A stretch of DNA of 41,576 nucleotides from Caulobacter sp. (GTDB lineage Bacteria > Pseudomonadota > Alphaproteobacteria > Caulobacterales > Caulobacteraceae). The notes below the pieces were generated by a model. The model saw nothing but the letters and a program-made list of their open reading frames with translations, searched no databases and was not told the DNA's origin. Shown here in pieces: positions 6,515 through 17,553 of this stretch; the stretch's first letter is position 1; each line of letters begins with the position of its first letter. The position numbers and the translations under genes were made by a program. The DNA is taken from assembly GCA_028291055.1 (NCBI GenBank), contig JAQGIP010000062.1, positions 1 through 41,576 on the forward strand, in the 5' to 3' direction.

Positions 6515-7861
6515 ATGACCGACGCCGCCGTCGATGAAGCCAGCAACGCGCCAGCCGTGCGTCCCGTTTCAAAGGCCTATCAGCGCTATGCGCTGGGCCT
6601 GCTGCTGGCCATCTACACGCTGAACTTCCTCGACCGGCAGGTGGTCAACATCCTGGCCGAGAAGATCAAGGTCGACCTGCATCTGAGCGACACCCAGCTG
6701 GGCATGATGACGGGGTTCGCCTTCGCCATCTTCTACACCGGCTTCGCCCTGCCGATCGCGCGGCTGGCCGACCGGGCAAACCGGCCGTGGATCATCGCCG
6801 CCGCTGTCGCCGTGTGGAGCGTCTTCACCCTGCTGTGCGGCTTCGCCGGCAACTTCGTGCAGCTGTTCCTGGTGCGTGTCGGCGTTGGCATCGGCGAGGC
6901 GGGCTGCTCGCCGCCCTCCCACTCCCTGATCAGCGACTATGTGCCGGCCAACAAACGCGCCTCCTCCATCGCCTTCTATTCCCTGGGCACGCCGTTGGGC
7001 AGCCTGCTCGGCGCGGCCATGGGCGGGGTGGTGGCCGACGCCTATGGGTGGCGCGCGGCCTTCATGGTGGCCGGCGCGCCGGGCATCGTCGTGGCCCTGT
7101 TGGCCGCCTTCACCCTGGTCGAGCCGCGCGGCAAGGCCAAGGCCGTCCACCCCTCGGCCAAGCCGGACCAACCCAGCTTGATGGAGGCCCTGCGCGAGAT
7201 CGCGGGCAAGCGGACCTTCTGGCTGATCGCGCTCGGCGGCGCGGTGATGGCCTTCTGCGGCTATGCCCAGGTGGCCTTCGCGCCGTCCTTCTTCTTCCGC
7301 AACCACGCGGCCGAGCTGATCGAACTGGCCAAGCCCCTTGGGCTGAAGCCCACCGGCTTCGTCGGCCTGGTGCTGGGCGTCATCGGCGGGATCGCGGGCC
7401 TGTTCGGCACCTTCATCGGCGGCCAGCTGGCCGACCGGCTGGGCGCCAAGGACCGGCGCTGGCACGTGACCATGCCGGCCATCGCCGCCGCCGTGGGGAT
7501 ACCCTTCTTCATGGCCGCGATGTTCGCGCCCTCCACCATGGTCGCGGTGCTGTTCTTCATGGGCCCCAACCTGACCAACACCATGTGGTACGGGCCCATC
7601 TACGGCACGACACAGAGCCTGGTGCGGCCGCGCACCCGAGCCATCGCCGCGGCGGTCATCCTCTTCATCATCAACATCATCGGCCTGGGCGGCGGGCCGG
7701 TGGCCATGGGGGCGCTCAGCGACCTGCTGGCCAAGGGCTATCACCTGGGCGCGGCGGAGGGGCTGCGCTGGGCCATGGTCGCCTCGGAGGTGGTCATCCT
7801 GCTGGCCAGCGTCTTCTTCCTGATGGCGCGCAAGACCATCCGCGAGGACGTCGTCAGCTAG
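6515..7861 (+). CDS. MFS transporter, spinster-like family (first of a tandem pair)
   Basis: 448 residues with about 12 membrane helices. Diagnostic spinster-like MFS features include YTLNFLDRQVVNILAEKIK at helix 1, motif-A-like ARLADRANRPW between helices 2 and 3, and GVGIGEAGCSPPSHSLISDY at helices 4-5. The start at 6515 is chosen because GGGAGGA lies 7 nt upstream; the frame is open further up, but those residues are not transporter-like. An extended loop around residues 265-290 is a minor variation. The substrate is unknown; relatives carry organic anions, sugars or lipids. Its paralogue begins 115 bp downstream on the same strand. Confidence 0.92.
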   Translation: MTDAAVDEASNAPAVRPVSKAYQRYALGLLLAIYTLNFLDRQVVNILAEKIKVDLHLSDTQLGMMTGFAFAIFYTGFALPIARLADRANRPWIIAAAVAVWSVFTLLCGFAGNFVQLFLVRVGVGIGEAGCSPPSHSLISDYVPANKRASSIAFYSLGTPLGSLLGAAMGGVVADAYGWRAAFMVAGAPGIVVALLAAFTLVEPRGKAKAVHPSAKPDQPSLMEALREIAGKRTFWLIALGGAVMAFCGYAQVAFAPSFFFRNHAAELIELAKPLGLKPTGFVGLVLGVIGGIAGLFGTFIGGQLADRLGAKDRRWHVTMPAIAAAVGIPFFMAAMFAPSTMVAVLFFMGPNLTNTMWYGPIYGTTQSLVRPRTRAIAAAVILFIINIIGLGGGPVAMGALSDLLAKGYHLGAAEGLRWAMVASEVVILLASVFFLMARKTIREDVVS

Positions 7862-7976
7862 ACCGGGTCTTCGAAAGCCGTTTCCGTGGGGGTGCTTTTG
7901 CCGTGGCGCGCCTCGCGGGCTTGCGGCTATGGTCGGCGCAACAAGAACAAACAAATGTTCGAGGGAGCCTGAACGC

Positions 7977-9572
7977 ATGAACGACCGGGGTGGGCCGGGC
8001 GGCGACAAGCCGTTGTTCTCGAACGGATACAAGCGTGTGGTGCTGGGCCTGCTGCTGGCCGCCTACACCTTCAACTTCATCGACCGGACCATCATCGCCA
8101 CCATCGGGCCCAAGATCCGCGAGGACCTGGGATTGACCAGCACTCAGCTGGGCCTGCTGGGCGGTCTCTATTTCGCGCTGCTCTACACCATCCTGGGCAT
8201 TCCGATCGCGCGCATCGCCGAGCGTTTCAGCCGGGTGAAGATCGTGGCCCTGGCCCTGATCGTCTGGTCGGGCTTCACCATGCTCTGCGGCACGGCCGCG
8301 AACTTCGCCACCCTGGCCGCCTTCCGCTTCGGGGTGGGGGTCGGCGAGGCCGGCTGCTCGCCCGCCTCCCACTCGCTGATCAGCGACTATTTCGAACCCA
8401 GGAAGCGGGCCAGCGCGCTGTCCATCTACAGCTTCGGCATCCCGCTCGGGACCATGTTCGGGGCCGTGGCCGGCGGCTGGATCGCCCAGAACTTCGGCTG
8501 GCGCATGGCCTTCATGGTGGTGGGCGCGCCGGGCCTGATCCTGGCGGCCATCGTCTGGCTGGTGATGAGGGAACCGCCGCGCGGCCATTCCGAAGTGATC
8601 GAGCATCCGGTGCTGGAGGAAGACGTCACCGCCCCCTTGGCCACCGCGCCCGCCGCCTTAAGCTTTTGGGCGATGATCCGCCGCGAGCTGGCCGAACTGT
8701 GGATCGTCACCAAGATCCTGTTCGGCAAGTGGCCGGTGCTCAACATGGTGCTGGGCGTGACTATCGCCTCGTTCGGCTCCTATGGCTCGGGCCAGTTCGT
8801 GCCCCAGTATTTCCTCAGCCAGTTCGGCGGCCACTACGGCGCCGACCACTGGACCTGGATGCAGATCTTCGCCAACCCGGCCGCGAAATTCACCCTGACC
8901 CTGGCCACCGTGGGGCTGATCACCGGCCTGGTCGGCGGCTTCTCCTCGGGCATCGGCACCCTGGTGGGCGGCTACCTGTCCGACCGCATCGGCAAGGCCA
9001 ATCCGGCCTGGTATTCGCTGGTGCCGGCCTTTGGCCTGTGTATCGCCACGCCCATCTATATCGCCGCCTACATGCAGCCGGACTGGAAGAGCGCGGCCCT
9101 GATCCTGCTGATCCCGGGCATCTTCCACTACACCTACCTGGGCCCGACCTTCGGGGTGGTGCAGAATTCCGTCGAACCCCGGCGCCGGGCCACGGCGACG
9201 GCCCTGATGTTCTTCTTCCTCAACCTGATCGCGCTGGGCGGCGGGCCGCCCTTCACCGGCTGGGTCATCGATCAGCTGGCCGCCTACAACTTCAATCACG
9301 GCGGCGGCGCGGGCGTCATCGCCTCACTGACCGGCTGGCTCACCGGCCAGACGGGTGCGGCCCACTTCGTGGCCCAGTGCCCCGGCGGCGTCGCGCCCAA
9401 GGGTGCGGCGGCCGAACTCGCGGCCGCCTGCCACGCGACCCTGTCCAACTCCACGCGCCAGGGCATCATCGTCAGCCTGTGCTTCTATGTGTGGGCCGGC
9501 ATCCACTACTTCCTGGGCGCCATCGGCCTCGCAAAGCACATGCGCGAGCGGGCAATCGCCCAGGCCGCGTAG
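7977..9572 (+). CDS. MFS transporter, spinster-like family (second of a tandem pair)
   Basis: 531 residues, clearly paralogous to the preceding gene: YTFNFIDRTIIATIGPKIRE versus YTLNFLDRQVVNILAEKIK, and GVGVGEAGCSPASHSLISDY versus GVGIGEAGCSPPSHSLISDY. It is about 80 residues longer, with an extended central cytoplasmic loop and a long loop before the last helix (about residues 440-495) containing two cysteines in the predicted non-cytoplasmic region. Start 7977 has GAGGGAG about 10 nt upstream. The two transporters probably arose by tandem duplication and then diverged in substrate; the substrate is not readable. Confidence 0.92.
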   Translation: MNDRGGPGGDKPLFSNGYKRVVLGLLLAAYTFNFIDRTIIATIGPKIREDLGLTSTQLGLLGGLYFALLYTILGIPIARIAERFSRVKIVALALIVWSGFTMLCGTAANFATLAAFRFGVGVGEAGCSPASHSLISDYFEPRKRASALSIYSFGIPLGTMFGAVAGGWIAQNFGWRMAFMVVGAPGLILAAIVWLVMREPPRGHSEVIEHPVLEEDVTAPLATAPAALSFWAMIRRELAELWIVTKILFGKWPVLNMVLGVTIASFGSYGSGQFVPQYFLSQFGGHYGADHWTWMQIFANPAAKFTLTLATVGLITGLVGGFSSGIGTLVGGYLSDRIGKANPAWYSLVPAFGLCIATPIYIAAYMQPDWKSAALILLIPGIFHYTYLGPTFGVVQNSVEPRRRATATALMFFFLNLIALGGGPPFTGWVIDQLAAYNFNHGGGAGVIASLTGWLTGQTGAAHFVAQCPGGVAPKGAAAELAAACHATLSNSTRQGIIVSLCFYVWAGIHYFLGAIGLAKHMRERAIAQAA

Positions 9573-9616
9573 CCTTTGCCTTGACCTGAAGGGCGCTCGG
9601 GAATAGCCGGGCGCCC

Positions 9617-10921
9617 ATGATCTCCCGTTACGCCCGACCCGAAGCCGCCGCCATCTGGTCCGCCCAGACCCGATTCCGCATCATGTTCGAGATCGAGGCC
9701 CACGCGGCCGACGCGATGGCCGAACTGGGGGTCATTCCCAAGCGGGCCGCCGAGGTGATCTGGGAGAAGGGCCGCGACGCCATCTTCGATGTCGAACGCA
9801 TCGACGAGATCGAGCGTGAGACCAAGCACGACGTCATCGCCTTCCTGACCCACGTGACCGAGATCGTCGGCCCCGAGGCCCGCTTCCTGCACCAGGGCAT
9901 GACGTCGTCGGACGTCAACGACACGACGCTGGCCGTTCAGATGAGCCGCGCCACCGACCTGCTGATCGAGGACGTCGACCTGGTGCTGGCGGCCCTGAAG
10001 CGCCGCGCCTACGAGCACAAGCTCACGCCCACCGTCGGGCGCAGCCACGGCATCCACGCCGAGCCCACCACCTTCGGGCTAAAACTGGCCGGCCACTATG
10101 CCGAGTTCCAGCGGGCCAAGGAGCGGCTGGCCATGGCTCGGTTCGAGATCGCGACCTGCGCCATTTCCGGTCCCGTCGGCACCTTCTCCAGCGTCGATCC
10201 CAAGGTCGAGGCCTATGTGGCCGAGAAGATGCATCTGGTCGTCGAACCCGTCTCGACCCAGGTGATCCCGCGCGACCGCCACGCCGCCTGGTTCGCGGCC
10301 GCCGCCGTGGTCGCGTCTTCCATCGAGCGCCTGGCGGTGGAGATCCGCCACCTGCAGCGCACCGAGGTGCTGGAAGCTGAAGAACCCTTCGATCCCGGCC
10401 AGAAGGGCAGCTCGGCCATGCCCCACAAGAGGAACCCGATCCTCACCGAGAACCTGACGGGCCTGGCCCGTCTGGTGCGTTCGGCGGTGATCCCGGCGCT
10501 CGAGAATGTGGTGCTGTGGCACGAGCGCGACATCAGCCACTCCTCGGTCGAACGCGCCATCTGCCCCGACACCGCCATTCACCTGGACTTCGCGCTGCGC
10601 CGTCTGGCCGGGGTGATGGAGCGGCTGGTCATCTATCCCGACAACATGCTGAAGAACCTCGATCGCCTCGGCGGGCTGGTGCATTCGCAGCGGGTGCTGC
10701 TGGCCCTGACCCAGCACGGCGTCGCGCGCGAGACGGCCTATGCGGCGGTCCAGGCCAACGCCATGAAGGTGTGGCGCGGCGAGGGCCAGTTCCTCGACCT
10801 GCTGAAGGCCGATCCGGCGCTGGCCGGCGTGCCGCATGCGGAGCTGGAGGGCCTGTTCGACCTGGGCCACCACTTCAAGCACGTGGACACCATCTTCGCC
10901 CGGGTGTTCGGGGAGGGCTGA
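9617..10921 (+). CDS. purB: Adenylosuccinate lyase
   Basis: Cleaves SAICAR to AICAR and adenylosuccinate to AMP, each time releasing fumarate. 434 residues, normal for the family. Visible catalytic segments: KHDVIAF (70-76, His71), TSSDVNDT (96-103), [14 protein letters not shown] (141-154, catalytic His144) and the fumarase/lyase signature [11 protein letters not shown] (264-274), whose mobile-loop serine (S265/S266) is the catalytic base. The C-terminal helical domain is complete. It opens the purine gene block; a TPR gene follows after 4 bp and is probably co-transcribed. Confidence 0.97.
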   Translation: MISRYARPEAAAIWSAQTRFRIMFEIEAHAADAMAELGVIPKRAAEVIWEKGRDAIFDVERIDEIERETKHDVIAFLTHVTEIVGPEARFLHQGMTSSDVNDTTLAVQMSRATDLLIEDVDLVLAALKRRAYEHKLTPTVGRSHGIHAEPTTFGLKLAGHYAEFQRAKERLAMARFEIATCAISGPVGTFSSVDPKVEAYVAEKMHLVVEPVSTQVIPRDRHAAWFAAAAVVASSIERLAVEIRHLQRTEVLEAEEPFDPGQKGSSAMPHKRNPILTENLTGLARLVRSAVIPALENVVLWHERDISHSSVERAICPDTAIHLDFALRRLAGVMERLVIYPDNMLKNLDRLGGLVHSQRVLLALTQHGVARETAYAAVQANAMKVWRGEGQFLDLLKADPALAGVPHAELEGLFDLGHHFKHVDTIFARVFGEG

Positions 10922-10925
10922 CCTC

Positions 10926-11909
10926 ATGACCGACGCCGACTTTGACGACCTGATGGCGCAAGCCTTCGACCTGATCGACAACGACGAGTTCGACAAGGCG
11001 CTGCAGATCGGCCGCGACCTGGAGGCGCGCCAATTCTCCGGCGGTTTCGAGGTCCAGGCCCTGGCGCTGTCGGCCCAGGATAAATCAGAAGAAGCCATGG
11101 CGGTGCTGGAGCGGGGCGTGGCCATCGCGCCGGTCTGGCTGCTGTGGCAGATGCTGGGCAACCTGCGCTCCGACGCCGGCCGTTGCGACGAGGCGTTGGA
11201 CGCCTACCGCGCCGCCGCCAAGCTGCCCGGCGCCGACACCATCTCGCTCGACTACAATTGGGCCCATGCGCTGAGCCGCGCCGAGCGGCTGGGCGAGGCG
11301 GAAACCCGGCTGCTGCCGCTCTTGAAGCCCGGCGCGCTGGACGGCGCCGACCCGCATCTGCGCCTGTTGATCTGGACCACCCACGCCGACCTGCTGAACG
11401 CCCAGGCGCGGCCCGCCGACGCCTTCGCCTTCGTGGACAGCCTGACCTTCGGCGACGATGACGACAGCTATCCGGAGGAACGGGCCAGTATCGAGGCGGA
11501 GCGCGCCGTGGCGCTGACCGTGCTGGGCCCGCCGGACGCCGCCGAGGCCTCGGCGCTGAAGGCCATCGGCTACGACAAATCCTGCGAGACCGCCCAGTGG
11601 GTGCTGCGCGAGATCCGCGCCGACGCCGACGCGTCCAACGCCAAATACATGCGCGTGATGGTCGAGGGCCGCTGGCACGCGTCGCTGGAGGATGAAGGCG
11701 GCGACACCCCGCCCGGCTTCTTCGCCACCTATGAGGTGATGGCCGACGACGAGATCGAGGCGCTCGCCTTCATCAAGGAATTCGAGCCCCCCGCGGTGCG
11801 AGACAGCCTGGTGGTTTCGGAATGTGAGGTGCTGGCTTCGCCCGAGCAGCCGAAGGGCGTCTATCTCGCCGCCCCGGGCTACGCGTTCTTTAGCGAGGAT
11901 GAGGCGTAG
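10926..11909 (+). CDS. TPR-repeat protein downstream of purB
   Basis: 327 residues, soluble, no signal peptide. Residues about 1-220 form TPR-like helical pairs (AFDLIDNDEFDKALQIGRDL, SEEAMAVLERGVAIAP, RCDEALDAYRAAAKLPGA, RLGEAETRLLPLLKPGA). The last about 90 residues (KYMRVMVEGRWHASLED ... GYAFFSEDEA) look like a separate small beta-rich domain of unknown identity. The start at 10926 is supported by GGGGAGGG inside the end of purB, about 8 nt upstream, so translation is likely coupled. TPRs mediate protein contacts; a link to purine enzymes is suggested only by position. Confidence 0.8.
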   Translation: MTDADFDDLMAQAFDLIDNDEFDKALQIGRDLEARQFSGGFEVQALALSAQDKSEEAMAVLERGVAIAPVWLLWQMLGNLRSDAGRCDEALDAYRAAAKLPGADTISLDYNWAHALSRAERLGEAETRLLPLLKPGALDGADPHLRLLIWTTHADLLNAQARPADAFAFVDSLTFGDDDDSYPEERASIEAERAVALTVLGPPDAAEASALKAIGYDKSCETAQWVLREIRADADASNAKYMRVMVEGRWHASLEDEGGDTPPGFFATYEVMADDEIEALAFIKEFEPPAVRDSLVVSECEVLASPEQPKGVYLAAPGYAFFSEDEA

Positions 11910-11939
11910 GCCGACGCCCCCACGGCGCCGGCGCGAAAC

Positions 11940-12257
11940 CTAGTTCCCGGACTTCAGCTGTTCGCGGGCCTGGGCCAGCAGTTCGTCCATCTTCATGCGC
12001 ACATCGCCCTCGGACACGGCCACGCCGGCGCCCTTCAGGTCGCCAAACACCTTGCGCAGGACATCCTCGTCGCCGGGCTGTTCGAAATCGGACTTCACGA
12101 CGGCGCGCGCGTATTCCGCGACGGTCTCCAGGCCCATCAGGCCGGCGGCCCACTCGCCCAGCAGGCGGTTGCGGCGCGCGGTGGCCTTGAATTCGGATTC
12201 CTCATCCATCGCGAACTTTTTCTCAAAACCCTGTTCGCGGTTGTCGAAGGTGGTCAT
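11940..12257 (-). CDS. DUF1476 protein, ATP synthase inhibitor subunit zeta
   Basis: 105 residues with the family's typical opening [19 protein letters not shown] and the conserved [20 protein letters not shown] segment, then an acidic helical tail ([13 protein letters not shown]). In Paracoccus the zeta subunit inhibits F1FO-ATPase hydrolysis through its N-terminal helix; related alphaproteobacterial members vary in inhibitory strength. It is transcribed away from purC, sharing a 267-bp intergenic region (12258-12524), in which I see no clear operator or riboswitch. GGGGACG lies just before the ATG. Confidence 0.9.
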   Translation of the reverse strand: MTTFDNREQGFEKKFAMDEESEFKATARRNRLLGEWAAGLMGLETVAEYARAVVKSDFEQPGDEDVLRKVFGDLKGAGVAVSEGDVRMKMDELLAQAREQLKSGN

Positions 12258-12524
12258 GGCGTCCCCAATACGCGGTGCGATGGGTGTCTATCGCGCGGCG
12301 GGCGAGGCCGCAATCGGAACGAACGCCGCAGCATATGTAATTGTACCCTGATTGGTGACGAACGGGCAGTTGTCGCACCCACGCGCCGTTTGCGCCCAAA
12401 GGTCCCTTCGGATAGGTTCCGCCTCGACATTTTCACCAGCGGCCTTGAGTCGGACGCCGCGCGCGCGCAGGCCCGCCGCGCGCGCTTTTCGTTTCAGGAC
12501 CGCGCCTCCCCTTTGGGAACAAGC

Positions 12525-13289
12525 ATGACCACCCGCGAAAAGCGCAAGAAGATCTACGAAGGCAAGGCCAAGATCCTCTACGAGGGCCCCGAGCCCGGCA
12601 CCCTGATCCAGTATTTCAAGGACGACGTCACCGCCTTCGACGCCCAGAAGAAGGCCGTCCTCGAAGGCAAGGGCGTGATCAACAACCGCATCAGCGAATT
12701 CATCATGACGCGGCTGAACGGCATCGGCGTGCAGAACCACTTCATCAAGCGGCTGAACCTGCGCGAGCAGCTGATCAAGGAGGTGGAGATCATTCCGCTC
12801 GAGGTGGTCTGCCGCAACATCGCCGCCGGCAGCCTGTCCAAGCGCTTCGGCATCGAGGAGGGTCAGCCCCTGCCCCGCTCGATCATCGAATTCTATCTCA
12901 AGGACGACAAGCTGTCGGATCCGATGGTCTCCGAAGAGCACATCACCGCCTTCAACTGGGCCGCGACCCAGGAGATCGACGACATGATGGCCCTCACCCT
13001 TCGCGTGAACGACTACCTGTGCGGCATGTTCGGCGCGGTCGGCATCACCCTCGTCGACTTCAAGGTCGAGTATGGCCGCGTCTGGGAAGGCGACTTCAGC
13101 CGCGTCATCCTGGCCGACGAGATCAGCCCCGACAGCTGCCGCCTGTGGGATTCGACCACCAACGAGAAGATGGACAAGGACCGCTTCCGCCGCGACCTGG
13201 GCGACGTGATCGAGAACTACACCGAGGTGGCTCGCCGGCTCGGGATTATGAAGGAGATGCCGACCGTGATCCAAGGGGGCCTGCATTGA
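12525..13289 (+). CDS. purC: SAICAR synthase
   Basis: Phosphoribosylaminoimidazole-succinocarboxamide synthase: joins CAIR and aspartate using ATP. 254 residues. The N-terminal ATP-binding strand is [13 protein letters not shown] (9-21). The signature blocks [12 protein letters not shown] and [10 protein letters not shown] and the active-site segment [16 protein letters not shown] are intact. The frame is open for 45 codons upstream, but that part is low-complexity; ATG 12525 with GGGA upstream gives the usual N-terminus. Its TGA overlaps the TTG start of purS, indicating translational coupling. Confidence 0.97.
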   Translation: MTTREKRKKIYEGKAKILYEGPEPGTLIQYFKDDVTAFDAQKKAVLEGKGVINNRISEFIMTRLNGIGVQNHFIKRLNLREQLIKEVEIIPLEVVCRNIAAGSLSKRFGIEEGQPLPRSIIEFYLKDDKLSDPMVSEEHITAFNWAATQEIDDMMALTLRVNDYLCGMFGAVGITLVDFKVEYGRVWEGDFSRVILADEISPDSCRLWDSTTNEKMDKDRFRRDLGDVIENYTEVARRLGIMKEMPTVIQGGLH

Positions 13290-13525
13290 AGGCGACCGTC
13301 CATGTGTTCCTGAAGCCCGGCGTGCTGGATGTTCAGGGCAAGGCCGTCGAGAACGCCCTGCATGGCCTGGGCTGGGGCGGTGTGAAGGACGTGCGCGTCG
13401 GCCGCGTGCTGGAGTTCGAGACCAGCGCCGCTGACCGCGCCGCCGCCGAGGCCGAGGTCAAGGCCATGTGCGACAAGCTGCTCGCCAACCCGGTGATCGA
13501 AAGCTACCGCGTCGAGGTCGGCTGA
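13286..13525 (+). CDS. purS: FGAM synthase subunit PurS
   Basis: 79 residues starting at TTG 13286, which overlaps the purC stop (TTGA). The protein [20 protein letters not shown] ... [14 protein letters not shown] matches PurS end to end, so the TTG start is fixed by the family's invariant N-terminal strand and by AGGGGG about 7 nt upstream; there is no ATG or GTG that would give a full-length PurS. PurS is a small dimer that bridges PurQ and PurL and helps pass ammonia between them. Its stop overlaps the next gene's ATG by one base. Confidence 0.95.
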   Translation: MKATVHVFLKPGVLDVQGKAVENALHGLGWGGVKDVRVGRVLEFETSAADRAAAEAEVKAMCDKLLANPVIESYRVEVG

Positions 13526-13884
13526 TGGAGGCCGACGCTCCGCCGCCCACCTTCGACTACTATTATGTCGGCGAGGGCGCGGGCGACTTCTGCGGCGGGA
13601 CCTACGGCAATGTGCTGACCGCCATGGAGATGAAGCGCGGCTGGATCACCAAGGGCGCGCCCGAGGGGCCGGCCATCAAGGCCTGGCGTTCCGGCCCCCT
13701 GGCCTATTCCATCGTGCTGAAGGACCAGCCGGCCTATCCGGCGGTCATCGTCTATTATCAGACCCCCCAAGGCTGGGCCGTAGCCAGCGCCTGCGGCTAT
13801 GGCGACGAGAAGGCTTTCCGGCTGCTGATGGCCATCTCGGGTGTCGGTCCCGACGCCATCGGCGTTTATCGCGCGCCGAAGTAG
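13525..13884 (+). CDS. Hypothetical protein between purS and purQ, 119 aa
   Basis: The start ATG (13525) uses the last base of the purS TGA, so it is translationally coupled to purS. The product is small and soluble, with a tyrosine-rich opening (FDYYYVGEGAGDFCGGTYG), a central beta-rich part (LAYSIVLKDQP, YPAVIVYYQTPQGWAVAS) and a C-terminal helix (EKAFRLLMAISGVGPDAI). Two cysteines (C32, C91). No family that I recognise. Placed inside the FGAM synthase gene set, it may act with that complex, but position is the only evidence; purQ begins 48 bp downstream. Confidence 0.75.
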   Translation: MEADAPPPTFDYYYVGEGAGDFCGGTYGNVLTAMEMKRGWITKGAPEGPAIKAWRSGPLAYSIVLKDQPAYPAVIVYYQTPQGWAVASACGYGDEKAFRLLMAISGVGPDAIGVYRAPK

Positions 13885-13932
13885 TCCGACTCATCTCGAT
13901 TTCCGGCTCGAACGCTGCTAATCGGCGCGCCC

Positions 13933-14595
13933 ATGAAAGCAGCCGTCGTCGTCTTTCCGGGGTCCAACTGCGACCGTGATTGCAAGGTGGCGATCGAACG
14001 CTCCACCGGCGCCCATGTGGACATGGTCTGGCATGGCGACACCGAGCTTCCCGCCGGCCTCGACCTGATCGTCCTGCCCGGCGGCTTCTCCTATGGCGAC
14101 TATCTGCGTTGCGGGGCCATGGCCTCGCTGTCGCCGGTGATGAGCGAAGTGAAGACGGCGATCGAACGGGGCGTAGCGGTGGTGGGCATCTGCAACGGCT
14201 TCCAGGTCCTTTGCGAAGCGGGGCTGCTGCCCGGCGCTTTGCTACGTAATGAAAAGCTTAAATACGTCTGCAAGGCCGTCGACCTCGACATCGTCAACGG
14301 CCAGACCCGCTTCACCGCCGGCTTCCAGGGCCGCCGCGAGGCGGTGATGACGGTGGGCAACGGCGAGGGCAACTTCTTCGCCGACGAGGAGACGCTCGAC
14401 CGGCTGGAAGGCCAGGGCCAGGTGGTCTTCCGCTACCAGGACAACCCCAACGGCTCGGCCCGCGCCATCGCCGGCATCGTCAGCGACAAGGGCAATGTGC
14501 TGGGCCTGATGCCCCACCCCGACCGCGCCTTCGAAGCCGATCTGGGCTCGGCCGACGGCGCATTATTGTTCCAGAGCGTGCTCGCCAGCGCCTAG
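13933..14595 (+). CDS. purQ: FGAM synthase glutaminase subunit PurQ
   Basis: Class I glutamine amidotransferase that supplies ammonia to PurL. 220 residues. The nucleophile elbow [11 protein letters not shown] places the catalytic Cys at 87; oxyanion residues lie in [17 protein letters not shown]. The catalytic His is H195 in [10 protein letters not shown]. The third triad position, normally Glu (HPE), is Asp197 here. The rest of the fold is complete, so the enzyme is probably active. Its stop shares CTAG with the vapC stop on the other strand, and the conserved partner purL is separated from it by the vapBC insertion. Confidence 0.95.
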   Translation: MKAAVVVFPGSNCDRDCKVAIERSTGAHVDMVWHGDTELPAGLDLIVLPGGFSYGDYLRCGAMASLSPVMSEVKTAIERGVAVVGICNGFQVLCEAGLLPGALLRNEKLKYVCKAVDLDIVNGQTRFTAGFQGRREAVMTVGNGEGNFFADEETLDRLEGQGQVVFRYQDNPNGSARAIAGIVSDKGNVLGLMPHPDRAFEADLGSADGALLFQSVLASA

Positions 14596-14984
14596 AGCGC
14601 CGGCTCGATGTCGGTCTGTGAAAAGTCGTTTCCTTTAAAGAGCAGCGGCTGATTTGAAAGCTTTGCCGTCGCATAGGCGAAACTGTCGCCGTAGTTCAGA
14701 CGCGCCGGATGTCGACCCCTGCCATAGCGTATGAGGGCGACACCAGCAGCCCAGGCGTGTTCGGCGTCGACTTGGACGATCTCGACCTTCAATTGATCCA
14801 GCAGACGACTGGCCGTTGCAGCGGCATCGAGATCGGGCCATCGCCCAGCAATCACGGAAACCAGTTCCACGACATTGGCGGCGCTGATGCGGCGCGAAGA
14901 AGCCTGCGTGATCGCCTGGGAAAAGGCGTCACGCTCTGGCTCGTTGATAGCGATGGCGACCAGTGCTGAGGTGTCGACGATCAT
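14592..14984 (-). CDS. vapC: VapC-type PIN-domain toxin
   Basis: 130 residues with all acidic PIN-domain positions: D4 ([10 protein letters not shown]), E40 (AANVVEL), D100 ([12 protein letters not shown]) and D120 (KGNDF). These coordinate Mg2+ in a ribonuclease active site; VapC toxins typically cut tRNA or rRNA. The start ATG directly follows the vapB stop with no gap. The 3' end overlaps purQ by 4 bp (CTAG). Symbol given by family; the substrate RNA is unknown. Confidence 0.92.
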   Translation of the reverse strand: MIVDTSALVAIAINEPERDAFSQAITQASSRRISAANVVELVSVIAGRWPDLDAAATASRLLDQLKVEIVQVDAEHAWAAGVALIRYGRGRHPARLNYGDSFAYATAKLSNQPLLFKGNDFSQTDIEPAL

Positions 14985-15248
14985 CTAGATCGGCGAGCCG
15001 TGTTCGTCATACATCTCAGCCTCGATCTCCTCGCGCGATTTGCCATTGCCCGGACCGAGACTGTCGAGCCAAGCGAACAGCTCCTGCTTCTGCTTCTCGA
15101 AGCGCGCCATCTCCTCTTCGGTCGGTTTGACGCGCTCCAGTCGTTCAGCGATGGCGATGTCGATCGCTTCCGTGAGGCTTTCACCCGTGCGCAACGCCAG
15201 CTTTCGCGCGTTCGCCTCCGTTTCCGCCCGCTTGATGCTGATGCCCAT
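14985..15248 (-). CDS. vapB: VapB-type antitoxin (PSK/Rv0623 family)
   Basis: 87 residues opening MGISIKRAETEANARKLALR and continuing TGESLTEAIDIAIAERLER, the pattern of the short VapB/Rv0623-like DNA-binding antitoxins. The charged tail (KQKQELFAWLDSLGPG, then EEIEAEMYDEHGSPI) is the likely toxin-binding part. Upstream of the ATG, at 13 bp, lies a perfect 9-bp inverted repeat that fits an autoregulatory operator. Encoded on the reverse strand between purQ and purL. Confidence 0.9.
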   Translation of the reverse strand: MGISIKRAETEANARKLALRTGESLTEAIDIAIAERLERVKPTEEEMARFEKQKQELFAWLDSLGPGNGKSREEIEAEMYDEHGSPI

Positions 15249-15261
15249 GGCGCGTCACCGT

Positions 15262-15288
15262 TTCTAGACAAATCCAATCTGTCTAGAA
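15262..15288. promoter_or_regulatory. Perfect 9-bp inverted repeat, vapBC operator candidate
   Basis: TTCTAGACA (15262-15270) and TGTCTAGAA (15280-15288) are exact reverse complements around a 9-bp spacer. The site lies 13 bp upstream of vapB and 40 bp upstream of the purL ATG, in the only spacer (79 bp) between the two divergent genes. VapB/VapC complexes usually repress their own promoter at such sites; binding here could also affect purL transcription. Confidence 0.7.
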
Positions 15289-15327
15289 CGTAGCAGAATC
15301 CCCCATCTCCCGCTAGAAGGCCCGTCC

Positions 15328-17549
<2,222 letters not shown>

Positions 17550-17553
<4 letters not shown>

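Noticed and set aside
12258..12524. Possible purine riboswitch or PurR site between DUF1476 and purC.
   Set aside because: I could not draw a purine-aptamer core or a recognisable operator; the 267 bp show no convincing structure.
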